64,000 bases of DNA, taken from NCBI GenBank assembly GCA_947489685.1, contig CANLEM010000006.1:248001-312000 (forward strand), in the 5' to 3' direction. The DNA comes from an uncultured Aquimarina sp. (lineage in GTDB: Bacteria; Bacteroidota; Bacteroidia; Flavobacteriales; Flavobacteriaceae). Positions 9,136-19,301 of the stretch are shown piece after piece (position 1 is the first letter of the stretch; each line of letters begins with the position of its first letter). Under the pieces are notes generated by a model. It saw only the letters and a list, made by a program, of their open reading frames with translations, did no database searches and was not told the origin of the DNA. A program made the position numbers and the translations under genes.

Positions 9136-11142
9136 CTACACTTTCTGATCTTCTATTTTACCTTGTAGCATTTTTATTTCATCCCTTAGTCTTGCTGCGG
9201 CCATGAAATCAAGCTCTTTTGCTGCTTTTTCCATTTCTTTTCGAACATTTCTGATTCTGGTCTCCAGCTGTTCTTTGGTATAATATGCTGTTTCTTCTTC
9301 TGCCGCTTGTAGAGAAGGAGCAGTTTCAAAAGTATAGGGTTCTGTTTTTTTACCAGCAAGTGCATTGTCTAATGTCTTTTTAATAGCCTTAGGAGTTAGA
9401 CCATGTTTGGTGTTATATGCTATTTGTTTTTCTCTACGATACTCGGTTGCATCAATGGTCTTTTGCATACTATCAGTTATCTTATCTGCATACATAATAG
9501 CTTTTCCGTTAACATTTCTGGCAGCCCTACCAACTGTTTGCACTAATGATCTTTTATTTCTAAGAAAGCCTTCTTTATCGGCATCAAGTATAGCGACCAA
9601 AGATACTTCGGGCAAATCTAAACCTTCTCGTAGCAGGTTAACACCGATCAATACATCAAAAATACCTTTACGTAAATCTTGCATAATTTCTACACGTTCT
9701 AGTGTATCCACATCACTATGAATATATCTACAACGGATATCAATTCTTGTAAGGTATTTTGTTAATTCTTCTGCCATTCTTTTGGTAAGGGTGGTCACCA
9801 AAATCCGTTCATCTACATCGATTCGTTTTTGCATCTCTTCGATAAGATCATCGATTTGATTTAAACTAGGTCTAACCTCGATAACAGGGTCTAGCAATCC
9901 CGTTGGTCTAATTATTTGTTCTACAAAAGTACCTTCACTTTTTTGTAGTTCATAATCTGCAGGAGTTGCACTAATATATAGTACTTGATTTTGTATAGCT
10001 TCTAATTCTTCAAATTTTAAAGGTCTATTGTCCATGGCGGCAGGAAGCCTGAAACCAAATTCTACTAAATTTTCTTTTCTAGAGCGATCTCCACCATACA
10101 TCGCATGAGTCTGGGGTATAGTAACGTGACTCTCATCTATAATCATCAAATAATCATCAGGGAAATAATCTAGTAAGCAAAAAGGTCTTGTGCCTGGGTT
10201 TCTCCCATCCAGATAACGAGAATAATTTTCGATACCAGAGCAATACCCAAGTTCTTTGATCATTTCTAGATCAAAATTGGTGCGCTCTTCTAATCGTTTA
10301 GCTTCAAGGTGTTTTCCTATTTCTTTGAAATACTCAACTTGCTTCCCCAGATCCAATGCAATTTGATCTATAGCATTATGTAAGATGTCAGGAGATGTAA
10401 CGAACATATTTGCAGGATAAATATTTAAGCGATCATATTTTTCGATAACCCTGTTAGTTTGTACATCAAAAGCTTCTATTTCTTCAATCTCATCTCCAAA
10501 AAAATGTACTCTAAAGGCATCATCAGCATAACTAGGAAAAATATCTACCGTATCTCCTTTAATTCTAAAATTACCATGTTTAAATTCTGCCTCTGTTCTA
10601 GAATAAAGACTTTGTACTAAGCGATGCAGTAGTGCTGTTCTTGATACAAATTGTCCTTGTTCTATTGAAATTACATTTTTCTTAAACTCTGCAGGATTAC
10701 CTATACCATATAAGCAAGATACAGAGGCCACAACCAATACATCTCTTCTTCCTGATAATAGAGATGATGTGGCACTCAATCTCATTTTTTCAATTTCATC
10801 ATTTATAGAAAGGTCTTTTTCTATATATGTTCCCGTAGTTGGTATATATGCCTCTGGTTGATAATAATCATAGTAAGAAACAAAATATTCAATAGCATTC
10901 TCCGGAAAAAATTGCTTAAACTCAGAGTATAATTGAGCAGCTAATGTTTTGTTGTGCGCTAAAATTAGTGTAGGTCGTTGTACTTGTTCAATAACATTTG
11001 CCGCAGTAAATGTTTTTCCTGACCCAGTAACTCCTAATAATGTTTGGTATTTTTCATTAGATTCTATACCATTAACTAATTGTCGGATAGCTTCTGGTTG
11101 ATCTCCTGTAGGTTTAAATTCAGATTTTAATTCAAACTTCAT
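9136..11142 (-). CDS. uvrB: Excinuclease ABC subunit B
   Basis: The 668-residue damage-verification helicase of nucleotide excision repair, working with UvrA and UvrC. Walker A is GVTGSGKT at 38-45; the beta-hairpin tyrosines that probe DNA are in SYYDYYQPEAY at 89-99; the DEAD-like motif is IIDESHV; helicase motif VI is in QTVGRAARN; and a UVR domain that contacts UvrC is at the C-terminus (about 628-665). Full length. The deaminase gene follows closely on the same strand. Confidence 0.98.
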   Translation of the reverse strand: MKFELKSEFKPTGDQPEAIRQLVNGIESNEKYQTLLGVTGSGKTFTAANVIEQVQRPTLILAHNKTLAAQLYSEFKQFFPENAIEYFVSYYDYYQPEAYIPTTGTYIEKDLSINDEIEKMRLSATSSLLSGRRDVLVVASVSCLYGIGNPAEFKKNVISIEQGQFVSRTALLHRLVQSLYSRTEAEFKHGNFRIKGDTVDIFPSYADDAFRVHFFGDEIEEIEAFDVQTNRVIEKYDRLNIYPANMFVTSPDILHNAIDQIALDLGKQVEYFKEIGKHLEAKRLEERTNFDLEMIKELGYCSGIENYSRYLDGRNPGTRPFCLLDYFPDDYLMIIDESHVTIPQTHAMYGGDRSRKENLVEFGFRLPAAMDNRPLKFEELEAIQNQVLYISATPADYELQKSEGTFVEQIIRPTGLLDPVIEVRPSLNQIDDLIEEMQKRIDVDERILVTTLTKRMAEELTKYLTRIDIRCRYIHSDVDTLERVEIMQDLRKGIFDVLIGVNLLREGLDLPEVSLVAILDADKEGFLRNKRSLVQTVGRAARNVNGKAIMYADKITDSMQKTIDATEYRREKQIAYNTKHGLTPKAIKKTLDNALAGKKTEPYTFETAPSLQAAEEETAYYTKEQLETRIRNVRKEMEKAAKELDFMAAARLRDEIKMLQGKIEDQKV

Positions 11143-11284
11143 GTATCTCTTACTTTTAAGAATAAAGATACATAATACGAATAATAGATTTATAGATTTG
11201 TGTATAAACTTCCGTTAAGAATTTTGATACATTCCAGTTTCACAAAACTAAGATAGGTATAAGGTAAACCGAGATCGATGAATT

Positions 11285-11313
11285 AAAAAGAAAGATTATA
11301 AATCTCTCTTTTT
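11285..11313 (-). terminator. AT-rich hairpin across the ABC permease stop codon
   Basis: Thirteen-base arms (AAAAAGAAAGATT and AATCTCTCTTTTT, one G-U pair) with a three-base loop. On the minus strand it begins inside the last permease codons and ends in CTTTTT. It could act as a terminator or protect the 3' end of the mRNA. Confidence 0.45.
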
Positions 11314-12135
11314 AAGAAGCCAATACGAGAGTCTAACAAATATAGCAGTCCACACGAGAACAATTACAACTTCATACCAATGCACGGCGTAATCTCTTTG
11401 GAAATTTTCTCCTAATTGATTAGCGGCAGATTGAATAAAATTTAATCTACTAAAGGGTTCATTAACCAAATTGCTCATACTCTCCAGAGGAAGAAATGGT
11501 ATGATTTTATCAACAAAATCGGTTTCGAATTTCCATTTAAATAATCCAGAGATTAGCCTAAATAGCCCTTCGATAATTTGCCAGAAAATTAAGAAACCTA
11601 ATGCAAAAGCCGATCTTTTGATTAAAATCCCTAAAAACATACAGAATGAAAAGAAACCTACTAGTTTAAGGAAATATGCAAAAATAAACTCTAAGCCAGA
11701 AAAGACAATAGAGAACTCGTTATAATCCGAAAATATCAATCCTAATACCAATGATACCAGAAACAAAAATATCGTAGATATCAATGAGAAAACGATTACT
11801 GTAAGAAATTTTGAAGCCAAAAATTCTTTTTTACTTAGCCCATCAATTAAGTTTTGTTTTAAGGTTCGGTTTGTGTATTCATTAGCCATTATGGATACAA
11901 TTACAATAGCCAAAAATAACTTTAACCATGCTGCAATAAAGGCATTAAAATGCCATATATACGGAAAGTTAAAAATACCTTGATCAGCCAATCGAAAATT
12001 TACTCCTCCAAAACTAAATTCGTAGGAAGCAATAAGAGCAATAGCCGTAATAAGTATAAAATAAGTTATGGTTAAAACCTTGGCGGCTTTATTGTATCTT
12101 AATTTTTGAAATTCTATATTGAGTAGTCGTAACAT
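11296..12135 (-). CDS. ABC-2 type transporter permease
   Basis: A 279-residue inner-membrane protein with about six hydrophobic segments (first near 17-36, last near 255-272), the usual layout of ABC-2 permeases linked to a separate ATPase. It begins 4 bases after the ATPase gene, so the two form one transporter. The segment NEYTNRTLKQNLIDGLSKKEF is typical of ABC-2 permeases in this position. No substrate can be assigned and no further subunit is nearby. Confidence 0.85.
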   Translation of the reverse strand: MLRLLNIEFQKLRYNKAAKVLTITYFILITAIALIASYEFSFGGVNFRLADQGIFNFPYIWHFNAFIAAWLKLFLAIVIVSIMANEYTNRTLKQNLIDGLSKKEFLASKFLTVIVFSLISTIFLFLVSLVLGLIFSDYNEFSIVFSGLEFIFAYFLKLVGFFSFCMFLGILIKRSAFALGFLIFWQIIEGLFRLISGLFKWKFETDFVDKIIPFLPLESMSNLVNEPFSRLNFIQSAANQLGENFQRDYAVHWYEVVIVLVWTAIFVRLSYWLLKKRDL

Positions 12136-12139
12136 GTTT

Positions 12140-13039
12140 TTAGTTTAAGTTGTTGGTTAATTGTAAGAATTGTTCTTCAAGACTTTCTTTTCGTTTTACA
12201 AGATGCGTAAGAACGATACCTTCCTTAAACAATTGTCTGTTTAGACTTTCTTCATCTAACTCATGAGCTAGAAAAGCAATGATTTTATCTCCTTCTTCTT
12301 TGAAATTTTTAAAGTCAGTATGTTTTGTGATCCACTCTTTTAGAATTGAGTTTTGATTACTTTTTAACTCAAAGAAACCATAACTCGCATTCATTTCATC
12401 TACTGGACCAGAATATAATTTAATGCCTTTTCTTATAATTACAACGTGGCTACATACTTTTTCTACTTCGTCGAGTAGGTGAGAGGCTAATAAAATAGTA
12501 GTTCCTTTGGAAGCTATTTTTTTAATAATCTCACGAATCTGATGTATTCCCTGAGGGTCCAAACCGTTAGTGGGCTCATCCAAAATTAAGATTTCGGGAT
12601 CATTTAATAATGCAGAAGCAATGGCCAACCGTTGTTTCATTCCTAAAGAGAATGTTCTAAATTTACTATCTCTTCTGTCTAATAACCCAACGAGCTCCAG
12701 TTTTTCATCAATCTTATCCGAAGGTACTTCTTTGATTTGGCAAACCAGTTTTAGATTTTGGGCAGCCGTCATATATGGATAAAAATTAGGACGCTCTATA
12801 ATGGCGCCAACTTTTTTTAAGGCATTATGCGTGGATGTATTACCATCGAACCAGGTAAAATCTCCTGATGTACGATTTACTACATTTAACACAATTCCTA
12901 ATGTTGTTGATTTTCCACTTCCGTTTGGGCCAAGAATGCCATATACATTTCCCTTTTTTATAGTAAAAGAAAGGTTTTTTACAGCAGTAATATGGCCAAA
13001 CTCCTTAGTGAGGTTATTTAGCGTGAGAATATTTTCCAA
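12140..13039 (-). CDS. ABC transporter ATP-binding protein
   Basis: A 299-residue ABC ATPase. Walker A is GPNGSGKST near 37-45; the signature appears as FSLGMKQRLAIA instead of LSGGQ, common in the ABC-2 export class; Walker B is ILILDEPTNGLDP; and the H-loop is LLASHLLDEVEK. The C-terminal 80 residues form the accessory domain of this class. It pairs with the permease directly downstream. The likely role is export of a lipid, peptide or drug, but nothing in the sequence decides which. Confidence 0.92.
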   Translation of the reverse strand: MENILTLNNLTKEFGHITAVKNLSFTIKKGNVYGILGPNGSGKSTTLGIVLNVVNRTSGDFTWFDGNTSTHNALKKVGAIIERPNFYPYMTAAQNLKLVCQIKEVPSDKIDEKLELVGLLDRRDSKFRTFSLGMKQRLAIASALLNDPEILILDEPTNGLDPQGIHQIREIIKKIASKGTTILLASHLLDEVEKVCSHVVIIRKGIKLYSGPVDEMNASYGFFELKSNQNSILKEWITKHTDFKNFKEEGDKIIAFLAHELDEESLNRQLFKEGIVLTHLVKRKESLEEQFLQLTNNLN

Positions 13040-13231
13040 TGGTAACTATTTTTGGCGGTTATATTAAACAAGACGATTAGTATTGTCTTTTGTTACAATT
13101 CCGTTTGATTTTCAAGTTGATAAAAGAAGGAAACTATTATATGCCGTAGTGTTGTAATCATCAATCAAATGAATCCTTTTGGTGTTTCATGATTGTTATT
13201 TGTAACTTGCTTCGCGAAATGATCTGAGATT

Positions 13232-14299
13232 ATGGAAGAAAAATTAATGTCGAAAAAAAAACCAACGTACCCAATAAATGATCAGCTGGATACATATTTA
13301 AAAGAGTGTAATCGTAAGATTAAAATCCCAGTGTTTTATGATGATTTGCTTAGGTTTTCGGGCTCGGTTGTAGTGTATGATAGTAATGACGAAGATACAT
13401 TGTGGGTACGCGTATATTATGAGGAGCATGAAAGAATCGAGATAGAATCTAGCCTTAAGAAAGTATATACGATTTTACATTCTGATGGTAATGAAGATGC
13501 GATCGAATTTTTGAATATCGATGCGATTGACTACTGTACTTTTGGAAACTCAAAACCATTTAGAATTAAGGTCAGAAATATTCTTAATGATAATTACACT
13601 TACATTTATGTAAAAAAAGCAGATGCTTCGCGTATTTATGGTTTGGAGTTAGAGCATATGTTTTCTCCAAATCGAATCAATTTTTTGGTGTATAAAAATA
13701 CCTTAATCGAAGAGCATATAGCGGGCATCCCAGGAGATGTATTTATTAAAGATTTTCTTCCTGATCTAAGTGATCAAGCCAAGTCGCAAATTGCAAAAGA
13801 ATTTGTAAAATTCAATGAACGTTGTCAAATGCGTTTGCTAGGAGATATGCGCTCTTATAATTATGTGATTATACCTATTCATGATTTTGATCATGTAGAA
13901 TATAAAATCAGGGCTATAGATTTTGATCAACAATGCTATGAAGGGAAATTAAAAGTCTACCAACCCCAGTTTTTTAAGGAAAACTATACGATGGTAGATA
14001 TCGTGATGAATAAATTACAACCTAATTCGATAGAACAATATAAAAAAGAAGAACGCTCGATACTAGCAAAGCGAATTTTGGCTTCCAGATCTAGGTACGA
14101 AACATTGGTAGAATGTATGTGTTCTGATCAAATATCGACAGAAGAGAACTTAAAAGAGTTACGAGAGCATTTGTATAATTTTACCTTAGATTTAAAATTC
14201 AGACGTAGTAAATCTATGGGAGAAGTACTAAAGACGGCAATGGATTTTGTAAGACGTAATTATGAAAATGTAAGTATGGATAATTTGATGGATCGGTAA
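13232..14299 (+). CDS. Unknown conserved protein with a kinase-like motif
   Basis: A 355-residue soluble protein I cannot assign to a named family. It has no signal peptide or membrane segment. Residues 205-210 (DMRSYN) and 230-232 (DFD in RAIDFDQQ) have the spacing of the catalytic Asp/Asn and metal-binding Asp of kinase-like or HipA-like folds, and EEHIAGIPGDVFIKDFLP may be part of the same lobe. The N-terminal 130 residues are mixed alpha/beta. A kinase-type activity is a hypothesis only. The ATG at 13247 (MSKKKP) is an equally possible start. It is divergent from the ABC transporter and convergent with the permease gene that follows. Confidence 0.6.
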   Translation: MEEKLMSKKKPTYPINDQLDTYLKECNRKIKIPVFYDDLLRFSGSVVVYDSNDEDTLWVRVYYEEHERIEIESSLKKVYTILHSDGNEDAIEFLNIDAIDYCTFGNSKPFRIKVRNILNDNYTYIYVKKADASRIYGLELEHMFSPNRINFLVYKNTLIEEHIAGIPGDVFIKDFLPDLSDQAKSQIAKEFVKFNERCQMRLLGDMRSYNYVIIPIHDFDHVEYKIRAIDFDQQCYEGKLKVYQPQFFKENYTMVDIVMNKLQPNSIEQYKKEERSILAKRILASRSRYETLVECMCSDQISTEENLKELREHLYNFTLDLKFRRSKSMGEVLKTAMDFVRRNYENVSMDNLMDR

Positions 14300-14379
14300 A
14301 AAAAAAGCCTCTATTTCGATCCAAAACAGGAATTTTTATGTTTTGAATGTTGAATTACATGAACTTTGCTCTAAGCTTG

Positions 14380-15153
14380 TTACAAAACTCCAATCCCGAG
14401 AAGAACTGAAAAAACAATAAGCAATACTCCAACAACAATCTGAATAGTGTTAATGGTAATTTTTTTAAGAAACTTATTACCGATATAAGCCCCAATAAAT
14501 GCCATCCCCGTTGCTGTTGTCAGCATAGGGTAATTAAGTTGATTTCCTAATGAATAAATATCTTTTGCATAGACTGAAATTCTTGAAACGTCAATAAAAC
14601 AAGCAATTACGACTCCTGTAGCGATAAAAGCTTCTTTGTTTAATTTGGCTCGTATTAAAAAAGCAGTACGTAACGCGCCTTGATGCCCGGATAATCCACC
14701 AAAAAAACCACTTAATGCACCACCTAATGGTAAATACTTAGTATCAATCTCTAATCTTTTGAGTTTTGGAATGAGATCAAAAAGAGAAAAGAAAATTAAT
14801 AACGATGCAATACAAATCTTTACAATTGTGATCTGATGTGATTTATCTCCAATCTTATACGAATGTAAAGGAGCGATATCGGTAAGCGAACCAAGTATAT
14901 ATGCCCCTAAAAATGCGAATAGGATGGCGGGTAATCCAAATCGCAATACTGTTTTGAGATTCGCTTTTTTTCCTACTAGCGTTAACTTGAATAAATTATT
15001 GAGTAAGTGTACTATAGCGGTTAATGCAATAGCAATATCGATAGGAAAGAACAATGCAAATACTGGCATTAATAATGTTCCTAATCCAAAACCAGAGAAA
15101 AATGTTAATCCCGATCCTAGTAATGCAATGACACCAACAAGAACATAATCCAT
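14380..15153 (-). CDS. TSUP (TauE/SafE) family membrane permease
   Basis: A 257-residue integral membrane protein with seven or eight hydrophobic segments arranged as two related halves, as in the sulfite/organosulfur exporter family TSUP. Typical family stretches are SGFGLGTLLMPVFALFFP near the N-terminus and GALSGFFGGLSGHQGALR in the middle. The substrate may be a sulfur oxyanion or sulfonate, but the family is broad. It lies 6 bases downstream of the nucleoid-associated protein gene on the same strand, probably in one transcript, without an obvious functional link. Confidence 0.82.
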   Translation of the reverse strand: MDYVLVGVIALLGSGLTFFSGFGLGTLLMPVFALFFPIDIAIALTAIVHLLNNLFKLTLVGKKANLKTVLRFGLPAILFAFLGAYILGSLTDIAPLHSYKIGDKSHQITIVKICIASLLIFFSLFDLIPKLKRLEIDTKYLPLGGALSGFFGGLSGHQGALRTAFLIRAKLNKEAFIATGVVIACFIDVSRISVYAKDIYSLGNQLNYPMLTTATGMAFIGAYIGNKFLKKITINTIQIVVGVLLIVFSVLLGIGVL

Positions 15154-15159
15154 TACAAA

Positions 15160-16218
15160 TTATGTTTTTTGTTCTTTATTAAAGTATACCAAATAGTAAT
15201 ACATCTGTTTTTCTTCATCCCAACCTTTTTCTACAAACTTTTCTGCAGATTCGGGATTGATAAAATCCATTTTTATTTGCACGTTGGTATCCAGATTGAT
15301 TACGTTTTTTATTTTTTTACGTGCAGCGGTTACTGCATTATTGGCAATCGGAAAAGAAGTTAGATCTTCGATTTGATATTTGGGAGCCTTTTCAACTTTG
15401 TAATGTTTAAATTCTGGAATTAAATCGGGATTATCGATTACATCATTTAAAAATGCAGATTCCTCGAACTCATCATTTTTTGCGAAGTGATTAACTGCGC
15501 GATTCATAAACATCACTTCTTCTTTTTTATCCTCGGCTGGTAATACTACATCTTTGGCAAAATCCTGGCAAAATTTCATGTATTTCTTGGTGTAGAAATT
15601 TTCGTCCGCGAAAGCTTCTACGCCTAAGAAATTCTCTAACCAATATTTGGTGTCATATCTGTTAGAGTCTACAGATAGTACTTTATACCCTTCTTCTTTC
15701 TTGTGATTAAAAATCAAACACCCTTTATCCAGCTTGTTTAAATTAACCCCTTGTTGAATCAATAATTCGATATCAGTTTCTTTTTCTTCAAACTGAAGGA
15801 AATCATGTTTTAATTCGGATTTAAAAATACCAAGAGCAGATACTTTTTCATTATCGATAGCTACATTTTCGAGATAAGTAACATACACTTCTCCGCTTTT
15901 GATATGGGGGTGATTAGATTGTTCATATAGTAATGACGCGATTCGCTTTGATTTTTCATGAACTCCTGATGGGTTTTCAAAAATTTCGGTAGCCACTTTA
16001 TAAAGTGGATTAAATTCGAAATCTACTTCATTGGCAAACTGAAAATAATTTTCTTCTTTTTCTCTAAAAGGTTTAAAAAAATATTCTTTTAAAATAGCAG
16101 TAAGTTCATCATTTACTTGATAAGGAGAGTCTGATAGAAATATACTTTCCCCTTTATTTTTGTTACCTACTTTATGAACAGATAGAGATTCGATTTGGGT
16201 GCTATATAGGTTAATCAT
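15160..16218 (-). CDS. Nucleoid-associated protein (NdpA/YejK family)
   Basis: A 352-residue protein of the 37-kDa nucleoid-associated family. The features are the N-terminal LYSTQIESLSVHKVGNK, a central AFADENFYTKKYMKFCQDFA, and a C-terminal INPESAEKFVEKGWDEEK. In gammaproteobacteria the homologue localises to the nucleoid; its precise role is unclear. No signal peptide. It is followed after 6 bases by the TSUP permease gene and lies 59 bases from the pRiA4b-like gene upstream. Confidence 0.8.
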   Translation of the reverse strand: MINLYSTQIESLSVHKVGNKNKGESIFLSDSPYQVNDELTAILKEYFFKPFREKEENYFQFANEVDFEFNPLYKVATEIFENPSGVHEKSKRIASLLYEQSNHPHIKSGEVYVTYLENVAIDNEKVSALGIFKSELKHDFLQFEEKETDIELLIQQGVNLNKLDKGCLIFNHKKEEGYKVLSVDSNRYDTKYWLENFLGVEAFADENFYTKKYMKFCQDFAKDVVLPAEDKKEEVMFMNRAVNHFAKNDEFEESAFLNDVIDNPDLIPEFKHYKVEKAPKYQIEDLTSFPIANNAVTAARKKIKNVINLDTNVQIKMDFINPESAEKFVEKGWDEEKQMYYYLVYFNKEQKT

Positions 16219-16277
16219 ATTCTTGTTTTTCTTACTGTTATAATTTTTTGAAACGTTTTATTACCTTAATTTTTGAA

Positions 16278-16793
16278 TCAATTCCAATTCTCATCAAACC
16301 CCAATTCGTCATACTCATCAAGATCCATGAATCCATCGTCTCCTCCTTCATCAAAACCTTGAGATTCATCAGATTTAAATTCTTTGTCAGGTGCTTTATC
16401 CGGCAGTTGACCGTGAACAAACATAACGTTAGGATATTCCATTCCGTTTTCATATTCTGCTATTTCAGCCAATTCGACTAAAAAAGTCCACATACTCAAA
16501 AAGTCGTAAACATAAATTAGTTTTGGAGAAGCTTCATGAACAACATCTATTAATGTAGTCTCGTTCATAAGTCTTACCGGCTGACTGCCATCACTCATGT
16601 CGAATAAGGAAATTTCTTCACCTTGATTCCACTGATCATCACTGATATAAAAAGAAGCCATTTCGGTGCCATCAAATCCAAAAGACTGTGTAATAACATT
16701 ATGAAATTGCTCTAATGAAGCGTCTTGTTCGATTTCGATATCCCTAAACACATCTTCTTCGGTGTCTAATATAATTCTAAAGCGATAAATCAT
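16278..16793 (-). CDS. pRiA4b ORF-3-like protein
   Basis: A 171-residue acidic protein of the plasmid pRiA4b ORF-3 family, seen from the start MIYRFRIILDTEEDVFRDIE and the segment LIYVYDFLSMWTFLVELAEI, which corresponds to the family YxYDFGD..W region. Residues from about 130 on are very rich in Asp, Glu and Gly. Chromosomal copies are common in Bacteroidota, so the name does not imply plasmid origin. Function unknown. It has its own -7 box in the 43-base gap after ctaA. Confidence 0.72.
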   Translation of the reverse strand: MIYRFRIILDTEEDVFRDIEIEQDASLEQFHNVITQSFGFDGTEMASFYISDDQWNQGEEISLFDMSDGSQPVRLMNETTLIDVVHEASPKLIYVYDFLSMWTFLVELAEIAEYENGMEYPNVMFVHGQLPDKAPDKEFKSDESQGFDEGGDDGFMDLDEYDELGFDENWN

Positions 16794-16814
16794 TCTTAAC
16801 TAATTTTGGAACTG

Positions 16815-16822
16815 CAAAGATA
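16815..16822 (-). promoter_or_regulatory. Probable -7 box of the pRiA4b-like gene
   Basis: The minus strand reads TATCTTTG followed by C, an exact TAnnTTTG match, 21 bases before the ATG. No good TTG was found at the proper distance upstream. Confidence 0.42.
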
Positions 16823-16836
16823 CTATAAATGAGATG

Positions 16837-17853
16837 TTATTTACTAAAACGGTGTAATGAAAAAGTCATTGCCCCAAGCAATAAAAATGCAACTACTTGA
16901 TGTAAGACTCCTAATGCGATTGGTACTCTAAAGAGTAATGTGAAAATACCGATGAGAAACTGAATACAGACCGCTATTACTAATATGTCTAATGATCTAG
17001 ATTGAATCTTGTTTTTTTCAACCTTCTTACTTCTATACCAGATTAAAAGGATCAGCCCTACAACAAAATAGGCTAAGTATCTATGAATAAATTGTACTCC
17101 ACTTTTTCCTTCAATAAAATTTTTAATTACAGGAGATTGTTCAATATAAACTGATTCATGTATTATTGTACCGTCATTCATAAGTGGCCAATGATTATGT
17201 AATAAACCAGCATCTAATCCTGCTACAAATGCCCCATAAGTGATTTGTAATAAAAGTAAGCCTAATCCCCACCGAATAAGATTTCTAAATTTAGTATCAA
17301 TTTGTTTTTTGTTTGGATATATAAGATCCAATGCTACCCAAAGTGTGTATGCAAATGTGATAAAAGCAGTAGAAAGGTGCATTGCTAATCTATAGTGGCT
17401 TACATCTGGTCTGTCGATCAAACCACTTTTTACCATAAACCAGCCTAGAAATCCTTGAAAACCTCCTAAAACCATTAATAATATTGATTTTTTTATGGTT
17501 GGTTTTGTAAGTTGTTTTCTGATTAAAAAATATATAAAAGGGATAATAAATACAACACCAATAAATCTTCCAATAACTCTATGCAGCCACTCCCAGAAGT
17601 AGATATCTTTAAAATCCTCAATAGTAAATTGATGATTTATCTTTTGGTATTCGGGGTATTGTTTATACAGCTCAAAGGCTTCATTCCATTCTACATCGTT
17701 CATCGGTGGAATAGTACCAGAGATTAATTTGTAATTAGAAATTGATAGCCCTGAATGTGTGAGCCTGGTAATACCACCAACAACGACCATAACAAAAATT
17801 AATAGACATCCAGTTAATAGCCAATATATTACCTTTTTATTATCTTTTTTCAT
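16837..17853 (-). CDS. ctaA: Heme A synthase (COX15/CtaA)
   Basis: A 338-residue inner-membrane enzyme that oxidises the C8 methyl of heme O to the formyl of heme A for cytochrome oxidase. It has about eight membrane segments. Family motifs are VVVGGITRLTHSGLSISNY at 23-41, FWEWLHRVIGR with a heme-ligand His, GLDAGLLHNHWPLMND, and QFIHRYLAY with another heme-ligand His. The length and GLDAG loop fit the COX15-type class. The gene is the last of a tight run with cca and tsaC; the gap to cca is 15 bases. Confidence 0.94.
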   Translation of the reverse strand: MKKDNKKVIYWLLTGCLLIFVMVVVGGITRLTHSGLSISNYKLISGTIPPMNDVEWNEAFELYKQYPEYQKINHQFTIEDFKDIYFWEWLHRVIGRFIGVVFIIPFIYFLIRKQLTKPTIKKSILLMVLGGFQGFLGWFMVKSGLIDRPDVSHYRLAMHLSTAFITFAYTLWVALDLIYPNKKQIDTKFRNLIRWGLGLLLLQITYGAFVAGLDAGLLHNHWPLMNDGTIIHESVYIEQSPVIKNFIEGKSGVQFIHRYLAYFVVGLILLIWYRSKKVEKNKIQSRSLDILVIAVCIQFLIGIFTLLFRVPIALGVLHQVVAFLLLGAMTFSLHRFSK

Positions 17854-17868
17854 ATTGTGGCAAAGGTG

Positions 17869-19293
17869 TTAACTTGTTTTTAATCCTAATTCCTTTCCTT
17901 TTTGTATCATAAATTGATAAGCCGCTTCATGTTCGTTAGGAATCTCTCCTTCTAGAATGGCTTCTTTTATTGCTTCTTTAATAATTCCTATTTCTCTAGA
18001 AGGTTTTATATTGAAAAATTTCATTATTTCCTCACCTGTAACGGGCGGTTGAAAATTACGAATATGATCACGCTCTTCAACTTCAACCATTTTTTGTCGT
18101 ACGATTTTAAAATTATGATGGTATTTTTTAAAACGTTTAGGATTTTTGGTTGTAATATCTGCCTCACAAAGCGTCATTAACTCCTCAATATAATCTCCCG
18201 CATCAAACACTAATCTTCTCACAGCCGAATCCGTCACATCTGTAGCAATCACAATAGGCCGAGAACTCATCAAAACCATTTTTTGTACGAACTTCATTTT
18301 TTCGTTTAATGGCATTTTTAATCTTTTGAAAAGTTTAAAAACCATTTTGGATCCTACAAATTCGTGCCCATGGAAGGTCCAGCCAACTTTTTTGCTAAAT
18401 TTTTTAGTTGGTGCCTTACCAATGTCGTGCAGTAATGCTGCCCAGCGTAACCATAGATCATCAGTATTTTCGGCAATGTTGTCGACCACTTCTAGGGTAT
18501 GATAAAAATTGTCTTTGTGGCGTTGTCCTTCTACTTCGTCAATACCTTTTAAAGCAATTAGTTCTGGAAGAATATATCCTAAAAGTCCAGTGCTTTCTAA
18601 TAACTTAAACCCTAAAGATGGTTGATCACTTAATATAATTTTATGGAGTTCATCAACAATACGCTCTTTGGTGATAATTTTTATTCGATCTTTATTTTTA
18701 GAAATTGCTTTTAATGATTTGTCTTCTATTTTGAAATTTAATTGAGTTGCAAATCTAATAGCACGCATCATACGTAAAGGATCATCAGAGTAGGTGATAT
18801 CTGGATCTAGAGGGGTGCGAATAATTTTAGATTTTAGATCAATTATACCATTAAATGGGTCTAATAGTTCTCCAAAATTTTTGATAGATAAATTTAAAGC
18901 AAGTGCATTAATAGTAAAATCTCTTCGATTTTGATCATCTTCTAGAGTACCGTTTTCTACAATAGGATTCCTGCTATTTTCTGAATAAGATTCTTTTCGG
19001 GCGCCAACGAACTCTACTTCAATATCTTCAGTTTTGAGCATGGCTGTACCATAGGTTTTAAATACCTGTACTTTTGGAGTGTTAGGTAAAAGTTTAGAGA
19101 CCTCTTGTGCCAATTGTATTCCATTACCAACAGCTACTATATCGATATCTTTAGCTTTTCCTCTTTGTAATATATGATCTCTTACATATCCACCTATTAC
19201 ATAGCACTCTATATTTAAATTAGCTGCTGCTTCGGTAATAGTTGTAAAAATAGAATGTTGTAAGGCTTCTTTAAAATTTTTGGCTACAGACAT
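17869..19293 (-). CDS. cca: tRNA nucleotidyltransferase / poly(A) polymerase family with HD domain
   Basis: A 474-residue class II nucleotidyltransferase. The head domain has [13 protein letters not shown] and KDIDIVAVG (the DxD catalytic pair), followed by [12 protein letters not shown] and the RNA-binding neck with [12 protein letters not shown]. An HD domain follows ([13 protein letters not shown], then HGHEFVGSK). It most likely adds or repairs the CCA end of tRNAs; a poly(A) polymerase role cannot be excluded from sequence. It starts 8 bases after tsaC, another tRNA-maturation gene, and precedes ctaA. Confidence 0.92.
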   Translation of the reverse strand: MSVAKNFKEALQHSIFTTITEAAANLNIECYVIGGYVRDHILQRGKAKDIDIVAVGNGIQLAQEVSKLLPNTPKVQVFKTYGTAMLKTEDIEVEFVGARKESYSENSRNPIVENGTLEDDQNRRDFTINALALNLSIKNFGELLDPFNGIIDLKSKIIRTPLDPDITYSDDPLRMMRAIRFATQLNFKIEDKSLKAISKNKDRIKIITKERIVDELHKIILSDQPSLGFKLLESTGLLGYILPELIALKGIDEVEGQRHKDNFYHTLEVVDNIAENTDDLWLRWAALLHDIGKAPTKKFSKKVGWTFHGHEFVGSKMVFKLFKRLKMPLNEKMKFVQKMVLMSSRPIVIATDVTDSAVRRLVFDAGDYIEELMTLCEADITTKNPKRFKKYHHNFKIVRQKMVEVEERDHIRNFQPPVTGEEIMKFFNIKPSREIGIIKEAIKEAILEGEIPNEHEAAYQFMIQKGKELGLKTS

Positions 19294-19301
19294 GAATCAA
19301 T

